NCBI GenBank assembly: GCA_045641625.1
Contig: JAZUHH010000017.1
Span: 62,001 to 126,000, forward strand
Origin: UBA1723 sp045641625
GTDB taxonomy: Bacteria > Bacteroidota > Bacteroidia > Bacteroidales > Paludibacteraceae
DNA: 64,000 bases
Direction: 5' to 3'
A model generated the notes under the pieces. The model saw only the letters and a program-made list of their open reading frames with translations. It was not told the DNA's origin and ran no database searches. This document shows, piece after piece, positions 16,224 through 23,471 of the stretch (its first letter is position 1; every line of letters begins with the position of its first letter). The position numbers and the translations under genes are program-made.

Positions 16224-17711
16224 TTATCTGAAGAACTTGCCGATTACAGGAACTCTCTTGACAGGCAGATCTCTCTTGAAGAGAAGAGCCAAATATGCGA
16301 CAAGCATCACTGTAACCGCAATATAATACACCACCATATTGTCCTTTGGGATCAAAATGCTGACATAATACATCAGCAAAGCGACGCCAAGGTACAAGCC
16401 CAAAGACTTCAAGTCATAGTCAACCTTATAATACTTCTGTCCCAACAAATACGAAACCAAAGTAAGAACAGTGAAGCAGACAAGGCTTGCTCCCGCAGAA
16501 GCGTAGTAGCTGTAAGTCGGAACAAACAGGACATTTATGACAACTGTGATCACAAGGCCTATCAACGACAAGATCGCACCCCAATAAGTCTTGTCGATAA
16601 GCTTATACCAGATGCTCAAGTTGAAATAGACTCCCTGGAACACGTATGAAAGCAGAATGACCGGAACGATAGCAAGTCCCTCCCAATAGCTGGAATGAAT
16701 GACCACCTTCAATATGTCAAGATAGAACACCATACCAAGGAAGATAAGCAGAGATGAAATGAAATAGAACTTCATTGCCAATGCGTATTCGTGCTTCTTG
16801 TCTCCGCTCTCCTTGCTTTGTGCGAACACATAAGGCTCGTAGGCGTATCTGAAAGCCTGGGTAAAGACCATCATGACCATAGAGATCTTGAAGCAGGCTC
16901 CGTAAATGCCGACCTGTCCGTCAGCGAAGTCCTTGTCCTCGAACAAGTATCTGAAGATTATCTTGTCAAGAGTCTGGTTCATGATACCGGCAATTCCAAG
17001 CACAAGCAAAGGCAACGAGTATGCAAGCATCTTCTTTAGCAGCTTTGAATCGAATCCTGTCGCGTACTTCATCTCCGGAACAAGGCAAACAAGGATAAAC
17101 ACTGTGCTTATCAGGTTAGACCAGAACACATAGCTGACCATATTTTCTGGTGAGAAGCACCAAGACACCCAATCCGGATTGACCTTGTACAGATAAGGGC
17201 AAAGCACCAAGAAGAACAGATTTGCCGCAATGTTCACAAGCACATTCACGAACTTCAACATTGCGAACCTGCCCGCCTGCTTCCTGAATCGCAAGTGCGC
17301 GAACGGAATGCACGAAAAGGCATCTATGGCAATGATTGTGCACATGATGGCCACCCAATCCGAATGTCCCCTATAGTCCAGCAAAGCGGCCAAACTGTCC
17401 GAAAAGACATTCGCACCTATTGCAAAAAGCAGAGATGTAGAGAACACACAAAGCATGACTGTTCCATACACCTTGCCGGAATCCGCATCCTCCTTGTTGG
17501 CGAACCTGAAGAAACCGGTCTCCATTCCGTAAGTTAGGATAACAAGAAGCAGTGCCACCCAGGCATAGAGGTTTGTCACTACTCCATAGTCCGCAGTGCT
17601 TGTCAGCACATGCGTATAAAGTGGAACAAGCAGCCAGTTCAGGAACTTGGCAAGCATATTGCTGACACCATAGATTGCTGTCTGCTTGGCTAAAGATTTT
17701 ACTGAGCTCAA
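16224..17711 (-). CDS. Polysaccharide flippase (oligosaccharide/MATE-like, Wzx type)
   Basis: A 495-residue inner-membrane protein with about 14 predicted transmembrane helices. The N-terminal signature SLAKQTAIYGVSNMLAKFLNW is typical of Wzx-like flippases that move lipid-linked oligosaccharides across the membrane. No glycosyltransferase is adjacent, so the substrate is unknown. The start is a TTG at 17711: no ATG precedes the conserved N-terminus in frame, and the next Met (residue 18) lies within the conserved segment. The TTG lies only 15 bases after the T-run of the preceding terminator and no promoter box fits between them. It is therefore either read through from the tonB operon or driven from within DJ-1. 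Confidence 0.88.
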   Translation of the reverse strand: MSSVKSLAKQTAIYGVSNMLAKFLNWLLVPLYTHVLTSTADYGVVTNLYAWVALLLVILTYGMETGFFRFANKEDADSGKVYGTVMLCVFSTSLLFAIGANVFSDSLAALLDYRGHSDWVAIMCTIIAIDAFSCIPFAHLRFRKQAGRFAMLKFVNVLVNIAANLFFLVLCPYLYKVNPDWVSWCFSPENMVSYVFWSNLISTVFILVCLVPEMKYATGFDSKLLKKMLAYSLPLLVLGIAGIMNQTLDKIIFRYLFEDKDFADGQVGIYGACFKISMVMMVFTQAFRYAYEPYVFAQSKESGDKKHEYALAMKFYFISSLLIFLGMVFYLDILKVVIHSSYWEGLAIVPVILLSYVFQGVYFNLSIWYKLIDKTYWGAILSLIGLVITVVINVLFVPTYSYYASAGASLVCFTVLTLVSYLLGQKYYKVDYDLKSLGLYLGVALLMYYVSILIPKDNMVVYYIAVTVMLVAYLALLFKRDLPVKRVPVIGKFFR

Positions 17712-17726
17712 TTTAGTTTCGTTTAT

Positions 17727-17762
17727 AAAAAAGAGAATCGGGAACTTTCATTCCCAATTCTC
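17727..17762 (-). terminator. Terminator after the DJ-1 gene
   Basis: A twelve-base-pair stem (17733-17744 with 17751-17762, one G-T wobble) has a six-base loop. On the minus strand it is followed by TTTTTTAT. It separates exbB-exbD-tonB-DJ-1 from the flippase gene. Confidence 0.92.
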
Positions 17763-17776
17763 ATGAATGTTGAATA

Positions 17777-18319
17777 CTACGCCATCATTGCCTTTTCTAT
17801 CTCTTCTGCCTTTTCCTTTCCGAAAAGAGCCTCGACCAAAGATATCGAGAACGCAAAGGCGGCACCTGCACTGCGTCCTGTAACCACATTTCCGTCAATT
17901 TCGGAAAGTCCGTGAGTGTATGTAGCACCCTCTAGATACTGCTCGAAACCTGGGAAACAAGTTGCCTTTCTACCCTTCAAGAATCCCAAAGTTCCGAGAA
18001 TCATAGGGGCAGCACAAACAGCCGCTACAATCTTGCCGGCAGAATAAGCTTTCTTAAGTTCCTCTAGCAGTGGAGCCTCGTTCAAAAGAACCTTGTGTCC
18101 AGCACCTCCAGGAAGCACCAATGCGTCTGCATCTGAGAAATTACAGTCCTCGAAAAGTTCGTCAGCACGGACACATACATTGTGAGCGCCCATTACATCC
18201 TCACGCTCCATTACCGACACTGTAACTACCTCGGCACCTGCACGGCGAAGGACATCGATCGGAGAAAGAGCTTCCATCTCCTCGAATCCGTCAGCCATAA
18301 ACACATATACTTTTTTCAT
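17777..18319 (-). CDS. DJ-1/PfpI family protein
   Basis: A 180-residue DJ-1/YajL-type protein, a class proposed to act as glyoxalase/deglycase or redox-protective protein. The nucleophile-elbow Cys is residue 102 in AAVCAAPM. The conserved acidic residue is in ADGFEEMEA (residue 13 or 14), and LVLPGGAGH forms the core loop. Length is standard for the family. It is the fourth gene behind exbB-exbD-tonB, 20 bases after tonB, and a terminator follows. Its link to TonB energisation is unclear; it may simply share the transcript. Confidence 0.88.
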   Translation of the reverse strand: MKKVYVFMADGFEEMEALSPIDVLRRAGAEVVTVSVMEREDVMGAHNVCVRADELFEDCNFSDADALVLPGGAGHKVLLNEAPLLEELKKAYSAGKIVAAVCAAPMILGTLGFLKGRKATCFPGFEQYLEGATYTHGLSEIDGNVVTGRSAGAAFAFSISLVEALFGKEKAEEIEKAMMA

Positions 18320-18339
18320 TTCCTTTCTGTTTTTTATGA

Positions 18340-19218
18340 TTATTTCAAATCGAATCGGTAAGTCATCTTACCACTCTGATTGTTTGTACCAGACTTTAAC
18401 GGACTGAACTTTGTCTTCTTTGCTGCCTCTACTGCAGCTGTAAGAAGCTGCTTGTTGTCGATGTTAGTACCTCGTCCGACCTCGGCAGTAACAACATTAC
18501 CGTCCTTGTCAACGATGATATTCACAACAACTGTTCCCTCCTCCTGAACGCTATATTTAGGAGAGACCATGCCTCCGACGATGGAACGGCCGGCAAGAGA
18601 CCATGAGTTTCCATTACCGCTCTTGGCAGAACCGTTGCTCATAGGATTGCCGTCTGCACCGGTAACTTTTCCTTGTGAACCAAGTCCTGAACCGTCACCC
18701 TTTCCTGTCGAAGAAGCATCGTTGCCTAGACCTCCCGCACCATTCTGTCCGAAGACATTGCTTGTACGCTTTGCAATTGCTTCAGCCTTCTTGCGCTGTT
18801 CCTCTTGGATTCGCTTTTCTTCCTCCTTGCGCTTGCGTTCAGCCTCTTGCTGCTGGCGAATCTTCTCCTGCTCCTTTTTCAAGGCGTCTTGCTCTCTCTT
18901 CTTCTTATCTTCATCAGCCTTAGGCATTGCCACAGCATCCTCGATGTCCTGAGTTTGATAAGCCTCGTTGGTAGCGGGGGCAGGATCTGCACTCGGAGTC
19001 ACAGGAGCGGGATCTCCCTCGATCTCGCTTGCCGGAGTAGGCTCGAAAAGATCGCTTCCGCCCAAATCCTCAGCGCCAAGAGCGACAGCAAGTCCTTCCT
19101 CCTCTCCTAGTTCCGGTCTATCCATAACATAGAAGATAAGGACAAGAAGAAGAATGGCATGTGCAACCACAGTGCCGATTATTCCGTATAATCTTGCTTT
19201 TTCTTTAATCTTAGACAT
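18340..19218 (-). CDS. TonB/TolA-like energy transducer
   Basis: A 292-residue protein with one N-terminal membrane anchor (about residues 11-31). An Asp/Pro/Ala-rich linker and a highly charged Lys/Glu/Gln-rich helical stretch (about 100-150) follow. A Gly/Ser/Asn-rich hinge leads to a C-terminal TonB-type domain (about 210-292) with GTVVVNIIVDKDGNVV and a conserved aromatic end. The charged helix recalls TolA, so it may serve either TonB or Tol. It lies behind exbB and exbD (24 bases after exbD), as expected for the motor complex that powers SusC-type receptors. Confidence 0.85.
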   Translation of the reverse strand: MSKIKEKARLYGIIGTVVAHAILLLVLIFYVMDRPELGEEEGLAVALGAEDLGGSDLFEPTPASEIEGDPAPVTPSADPAPATNEAYQTQDIEDAVAMPKADEDKKKREQDALKKEQEKIRQQQEAERKRKEEEKRIQEEQRKKAEAIAKRTSNVFGQNGAGGLGNDASSTGKGDGSGLGSQGKVTGADGNPMSNGSAKSGNGNSWSLAGRSIVGGMVSPKYSVQEEGTVVVNIIVDKDGNVVTAEVGRGTNIDNKQLLTAAVEAAKKTKFSPLKSGTNNQSGKMTYRFDLK

Positions 19219-19242
19219 TTACTTAATCCTTATTGCTTTCCA

Positions 19243-19653
19243 CTACTTCATTGGACGAGTAGCAATTACAAGTTTGAATTTGTTTTGATTTGCTATGTTG
19301 AGGATCTTGACAACCTCGCCATGAGGGACTGTCTCGTCAGCGTAAAGCACAACCTTCATCTCTGGCTCTGCCTGCTCGACGCTCTTAAGGTAAGCCTCTA
19401 TTTCCTCTAATGCTATGGGGCGGTCCTTCTCGTTTCCAAATGCTACGAAGTGGTTCAATTCCTTGTCTATCACTACTCTGGTAAGGGGTGCGACAGATGT
19501 CTGGCTCTGGCTCTGCGGCAAAGTAAGCTTGATAGCGCTTGGTCGCACCACAGTCGATGTCAGCATAAAGAAGATGAGGAGAAGGAACACAATGTCTGTC
19601 ATTGAAGACATGTTAAACCCTGCCTCTGCCTTATTTCTTCTCTTTAATCCCAT
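19243..19653 (-). CDS. exbD: Biopolymer transport protein ExbD/TolR
   Basis: A 136-residue inner-membrane protein with a single N-terminal helix preceded by basic residues. The helix carries the motor Asp in FNMSSMTDIVFLLLIFFML. The periplasmic ExbD fold follows. It partners ExbB to convert proton flow into movement of the TonB-like protein encoded next. Spacing is 12 bases from exbB and 24 to tonB. Confidence 0.92.
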   Translation of the reverse strand: MGLKRRNKAEAGFNMSSMTDIVFLLLIFFMLTSTVVRPSAIKLTLPQSQSQTSVAPLTRVVIDKELNHFVAFGNEKDRPIALEEIEAYLKSVEQAEPEMKVVLYADETVPHGEVVKILNIANQNKFKLVIATRPMK

Positions 19654-19665
19654 AACTATAACGAT

Positions 19666-20358
19666 TTAAGCCTCAGGGTCATTAAGAATATCCATGAACT
19701 CAAGTGAATGAGCCTCCATATCACGCACCACCTTATCGACAAGGGATGTCAAATAGTTGTACGCAAAGTAACCGATGATACCAACGACAAGACCGGCAAG
19801 AGTTGTTACCATAGCAGTATAGATACCACCGGCAAGGTTCTGGACGTCGATATTGTTTCCTGCATTTGCCATGTTAAAGAAAGCCTCGATCATACCAGCT
19901 ACTGTTCCAAGGAATCCGATCATCGGAGCACCTCCGGCAATAGTTGCAAGAATAGAAAGTCCCTTCTCCAACTTGGAAACCTCAAGATTACCAACGTTCT
20001 CGATTGCAACGCTGACATCGCTCATCGGACGACCAAGACGCTGGATACCCTTCTCGATCATACGTGCAGAAGGAGTGTCGTTCTCCTTGCAGAGATTTAG
20101 GGCAGCATCAAGCTTCTCCTCGTTAATATAGTCTTTGATTTTATTCATGAATGCCGGATCATACTTTGAGGCCTTTCTGATGACAGTCATTCTCTCAACA
20201 AAAATATAGACTGCCAATACACTCAAAGCTAGCAACGGAATCATAATCCAACCTCCGTTCATAGCCATCTCAAAGAGATTCATAGACGGTTCATTTGCAA
20301 CCGCTGTCTCGTTCACAGCCACAGCCGAAGCTGCCTGTAGCAATACATTCAAAGTCAT
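19666..20358 (-). CDS. exbB: MotA/TolQ/ExbB proton channel protein
   Basis: A 230-residue inner-membrane protein forming the pentameric proton channel with ExbD. It has an N-terminal hydrophobic helix (about residues 34-52), a cytoplasmic segment, and two C-terminal helices. The first C-terminal helix region carries the ISILATIAGGAPMIGFLGTV-type motif of the family, followed by the Thr/Gly-rich MVTTLAGLVVGIIGY helix. Length is typical. It is first in exbB-exbD-tonB-DJ-1 with its own promoter at 20447-20478. Confidence 0.92.
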   Translation of the reverse strand: MTLNVLLQAASAVAVNETAVANEPSMNLFEMAMNGGWIMIPLLALSVLAVYIFVERMTVIRKASKYDPAFMNKIKDYINEEKLDAALNLCKENDTPSARMIEKGIQRLGRPMSDVSVAIENVGNLEVSKLEKGLSILATIAGGAPMIGFLGTVAGMIEAFFNMANAGNNIDVQNLAGGIYTAMVTTLAGLVVGIIGYFAYNYLTSLVDKVVRDMEAHSLEFMDILNDPEA

Positions 20359-20413
20359 GTTGTTTGTCTGTTAAATAAGTTCTTTTGTTCTTTGTCTTTG
20401 GAAAATCTGTCAA

Positions 20414-20443
20414 GGTCAAAATGGAGGAGTTCCCCACTTGACC
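20414..20443 (-). promoter_or_regulatory. 5'-end hairpin of the exbB transcript
   Basis: GGTCAA/TTGACC arms (20414-20419 with 20438-20443) enclose a second stem TGGGG/CTCCA. The predicted transcription start (about 20441) is at the base of this stem, so the mRNA would begin in a hairpin. It might also serve as a weak terminator for ribBA, but no T-run follows. Confidence 0.45.
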
Positions 20444-20446
20444 CGA

Positions 20447-20478
20447 CAAATTTATAAATTTTCTAAAAGTTCAGCAAA
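20447..20478 (-). promoter_or_regulatory. Promoter of exbB-exbD-tonB
   Basis: On the minus strand TTTG (20475-20478) and TAAATTTG (20447-20454) are 20 bases apart, a full Bacteroidota -33/-7 match. It begins just after the ribBA stop codon (20481). Confidence 0.7.
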
Positions 20479-20480
20479 AT

Positions 20481-21695
20481 TTAATCTACATTTTTAATTG
20501 TATGACCCATTTTGTGGACTTTTGTCTCGATATAGAATCTGTTATACTTGTTTGGCTCGATCTCGATAGGAATATTTTCAACGATTTCAAGTCCGTAGCT
20601 TTCAAGTCCTATTCTCTTGACAGGATTGTTTGTGATAAGCTTCATCTTCTTGACTCCAAGGAACTGAAGGATCTCCGCTCCTACGCCATACTCTCTCTCG
20701 TCTGGCTTGAATCCAAGGTGGACATTCGCGTCAACTGTATCAAGTCCGTTCTCCTGAAGCTTGTAGGCCTTGATCTTGTTCATAAGACCAATACCTCTTC
20801 CTTCCTGGTTCATATAGACAACGACACCCTTGCCTGCCTTGTCAATCATCTCCATCGCCTTGTGAAGCTGCTCGCCGCAGTCGCAACGCTTGGAACCGAA
20901 AATATCGCCTGTCGCACACGAAGAGTGAACGCGAACAAGAACCGACTCGTCAGCTGACCACTCGCCCTTTATCAAGGCAATGTGCTCAAGTCCGTTGTTC
21001 TTCTGACGGAAAGGAATAAGCTTGAAGTCTCCGAATGCAGTCGGCATGGAAACGGTCTCGCCGACCTCGACCAAGCTCTCCTGCTTACGGCGGTATGCGA
21101 TAAGGTCCTTGATTGCAATAATCTTCAAGCCGTGCTTCTTGGCAACAACCTGAAGCTGAGGCATGCGCGCCATTGTTCCGTCCTCGTTCAAGATCTCGAT
21201 AAGAGCAGCTGCCGGCCTAAGACCAGACAGACGAGCCAAATCGACAGCAGCCTCTGTATGTCCTGCACGGGCAAGGACTCCGTTGTCCTGCGCATACAAA
21301 GGATTTATATGACCGGGGCGACCGAATGTTTCAGGTGTGCTTGTCACATCGGCAAGAGCCTGGATTGTAGCCGCACGGTCATGGGCAGAAACTCCTGTAG
21401 TGCAACCCTCAAGTTTGTCTATGGTAATCGTGAAAGGAGTTCCAAGTATGGAAGTGTTTGTAGAAACCTGGCGGTCAAGGCCCAACTCCCTTGCACGGGA
21501 AATTGTGATCGGAGAACACAACACGCCTCTACCCTCTCGAAGCATGAAGTTCACCTTCTCAGGGGTAATTGTCTCGGCGGCAGTGATGAAGTCTCCTTCA
21601 TTCTCTCTGTCCTCGTCGTCAACAACAATTACGAACTTACCCTGCTTGAAGTCTTCCAAAGCCTCCTCTATTGTATTCAACTTGAAGTTTTCCAT
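20481..21695 (-). CDS. ribBA: Bifunctional DHBP synthase / GTP cyclohydrolase II
   Basis: Supplies both precursors of riboflavin. The N-terminal half (about residues 1-200) is 3,4-dihydroxy-2-butanone-4-phosphate synthase with the acidic metal/substrate motif DDEDRENEGDF. The C-terminal half (about 205-404) is GTP cyclohydrolase II, with the zinc-binding Cys pattern C-x10-C-x-C in the segment ending GSKRCDC and the motif YMNQEGRGIGL. The ATG at 21695 (MENFKLNTIEEAL) is chosen. An upstream in-frame TTG at 21707 adds only four residues and is not conserved. It lies 24 bases after lptF/G, and no FMN riboswitch was seen. Confidence 0.95.
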   Translation of the reverse strand: MENFKLNTIEEALEDFKQGKFVIVVDDEDRENEGDFITAAETITPEKVNFMLREGRGVLCSPITISRARELGLDRQVSTNTSILGTPFTITIDKLEGCTTGVSAHDRAATIQALADVTSTPETFGRPGHINPLYAQDNGVLARAGHTEAAVDLARLSGLRPAAALIEILNEDGTMARMPQLQVVAKKHGLKIIAIKDLIAYRRKQESLVEVGETVSMPTAFGDFKLIPFRQKNNGLEHIALIKGEWSADESVLVRVHSSCATGDIFGSKRCDCGEQLHKAMEMIDKAGKGVVVYMNQEGRGIGLMNKIKAYKLQENGLDTVDANVHLGFKPDEREYGVGAEILQFLGVKKMKLITNNPVKRIGLESYGLEIVENIPIEIEPNKYNRFYIETKVHKMGHTIKNVD

Positions 21696-21719
21696 ATTGT
21701 ATTTCAAAAATTTACTAGT

Positions 21720-23279
21720 TTAATTTATAAGCTTAGTATCTTCTCCGGAATCCTCTTTTTCAGGTTCTGGAGCAACCGGCACTTCTTTGTATTTCTTGCT
21801 GAAGAACAACTTCTCAAGCAACTGAATATACCATATTCTGATCTGGGCAATACCCACAGTCGTGACATTTAATGACGCATCTATAGCAGCCTTGTATGTC
21901 AAATAAATTCCCAGAGGGAACAGCATTGCAGAACTCAACCAAGTTCCAGCCCATACAGGCCAAGCTCCGGAACGGGCCCACTTGAATCCCGAATTATCCA
22001 CGATATAGTAGGCGATGAACAACAGCACCGATATAAGGACAGGCATTCCGAATCCTCCCTTGCGGATAATCGCTCCGATAGGCGCTCCGATAAAGAAGAA
22101 GATGAAGCAGGCGAAAGACAGCGTAAACTTTCGGTGACGCTCGATGTCATGCTTCCACATCGGCTTGTCAACCAGGCTGAACTTTCGGTCGCCCCAATAG
22201 CTCAACTCCTCTTTAATCTGACGGGAAGTATGTACTGCGTGCTCATACGACTCCTTCAGTTGGGAAAGGGATCTTTTGTCAACAATCTGATGCCAATCCA
22301 CATACGCTTCCTGAGGGATAGTGTCAAGTTTGACCCTCACCACACTCGTATCCCTCGTTCTGCCGAAATACTTTGTGTTTACATAGTCATCCGCATACTG
22401 ACGGCTCAAGCTGTCAGACTCCATCCTAAGCGAGTCTATGGTGTATGTCAATTCCTCTAGATTCTTGGTTGACTGCTTGTTAGAGACGGACTCCTCGCTG
22501 ACCATGTTCATACTGTTGTCATAGTCAAGCACAAGCTCACGATACTCGAAGGTGTCTCGTCGGAAAGGCGCATTCTCCTTTGCCGTATTGAACTCTCCGG
22601 ACTTCATGCTCTCGAAAGTAACTCCACTGTTAAGTTTCAAGATAAAGCCCTTTTTGTCGGCAGTCGAGACAAGCATTCCGCTGTCTGCAGTAACTATTCG
22701 GACCTTCTCTGTATTGCTGCTTCCCGCAGTACGGGTGAAGTCATATATCATCATGTCGTACATCATCTTTGTCTTCGGATTCTTGTCTCGGACATAGATG
22801 CTGTAGTTTCCAATTCCTGTATAGAACGAGCCGACCGGAATGGAAATATCCGGAGACTTGTAACGTATGGAACGTAGCAGAACAGTCCATTTCAACTGAA
22901 CGTCAGGCATTATGACATTCGAGAAATAGAAGGAGCCGACTGAAAGCAGGCACATCACAAAAATGTATGGCTTCATGATGCGGAACAGGGATATTCCTGC
23001 CGCCTTCATAGCAATGAGTTCAAGCCTCTCGCCCAAACCTCCGAAAGCCATCAGCGATGACCACAAAATTGCAAGCGGCAATGCCATTGGAACCAATGAC
23101 AAGGCTGCGTAATAGAAAAATTTAGCAAGGATAATCATATCCAATCCTTTGCCCACCATCTCGTCAATGTAACGCCACAACGACTGCATCAACAAGATAA
23201 ACACGCAGACAAAGAATGCAGCGATAAAACTTAAAAGATAATCTTTAAGCAAAAATATATGTAGTCGCTTTATCTGCAT
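21720..23279 (-). CDS. LptF/LptG family permease
   Basis: A 519-residue inner-membrane permease of the YjgP/YjgQ type, which extracts lipopolysaccharide for transport to the outer membrane. The N-terminal helices contain LPLAILWSSLMAFGGLGERLELIAMKAAGIS, a stretch characteristic of the family. Helices near residues 385-470 form the second half. A long periplasmic insertion (about residues 120-380) makes it longer than the E. coli proteins, as is usual in Bacteroidota. It precedes ribBA on the same transcript. Whether it plays the LptF or the LptG role cannot be decided here. Confidence 0.88.
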   Translation of the reverse strand: MQIKRLHIFLLKDYLLSFIAAFFVCVFILLMQSLWRYIDEMVGKGLDMIILAKFFYYAALSLVPMALPLAILWSSLMAFGGLGERLELIAMKAAGISLFRIMKPYIFVMCLLSVGSFYFSNVIMPDVQLKWTVLLRSIRYKSPDISIPVGSFYTGIGNYSIYVRDKNPKTKMMYDMMIYDFTRTAGSSNTEKVRIVTADSGMLVSTADKKGFILKLNSGVTFESMKSGEFNTAKENAPFRRDTFEYRELVLDYDNSMNMVSEESVSNKQSTKNLEELTYTIDSLRMESDSLSRQYADDYVNTKYFGRTRDTSVVRVKLDTIPQEAYVDWHQIVDKRSLSQLKESYEHAVHTSRQIKEELSYWGDRKFSLVDKPMWKHDIERHRKFTLSFACFIFFFIGAPIGAIIRKGGFGMPVLISVLLFIAYYIVDNSGFKWARSGAWPVWAGTWLSSAMLFPLGIYLTYKAAIDASLNVTTVGIAQIRIWYIQLLEKLFFSKKYKEVPVAPEPEKEDSGEDTKLIN

Positions 23280-23307
23280 TTTAAATTAAATATATTATTT
23301 CATGATG

Positions 23308-23315
23308 CAAAGATA
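23308..23315 (-). promoter_or_regulatory. Putative -7 box for lptF/G-ribBA
   Basis: TATCTTTG on the minus strand, followed by CA, lies 29 bases before the ATG. The nearest TTTG is 25 bases upstream, outside the usual spacing. Confidence 0.5.
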
Positions 23316-23421
23316 CTACTTTTAAGTAAAAAGAATAAAGCAAAGCGAAAGAAAAATAATTTGAATTCACAAGTCTCTCAAAGAGTTTCGTCTAAACTAT
23401 CAGGATTTTGTAACATAAAAC

Positions 23422-23455
23422 AAAAAGAGCCGGGCATTCTGCCCAGCTCTTTTTG
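23422..23455 (-). terminator. Terminator of the giant RCC1 gene
   Basis: The stem AAAAAGAGC-GGGC/GCCC-GCTCTTTTT has one internal mismatch and an ATTCT loop. It lies 17 bases after the stop of the giant gene and ends in a T-run on the minus strand. Confidence 0.9.
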
Positions 23456-23471
23456 TTCTATAAAATCATGT

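Noticed and set aside
21696..21707. Four-residue extension of RibBA from a TTG
   Set aside because: The internal ATG gives the conserved family N-terminus (MENFKLNTIEEAL).
20481..23279. FMN riboswitch before ribBA
   Set aside because: ribBA follows lptF/G by 24 bases and the lptF/G leader is too short for the conserved FMN aptamer.
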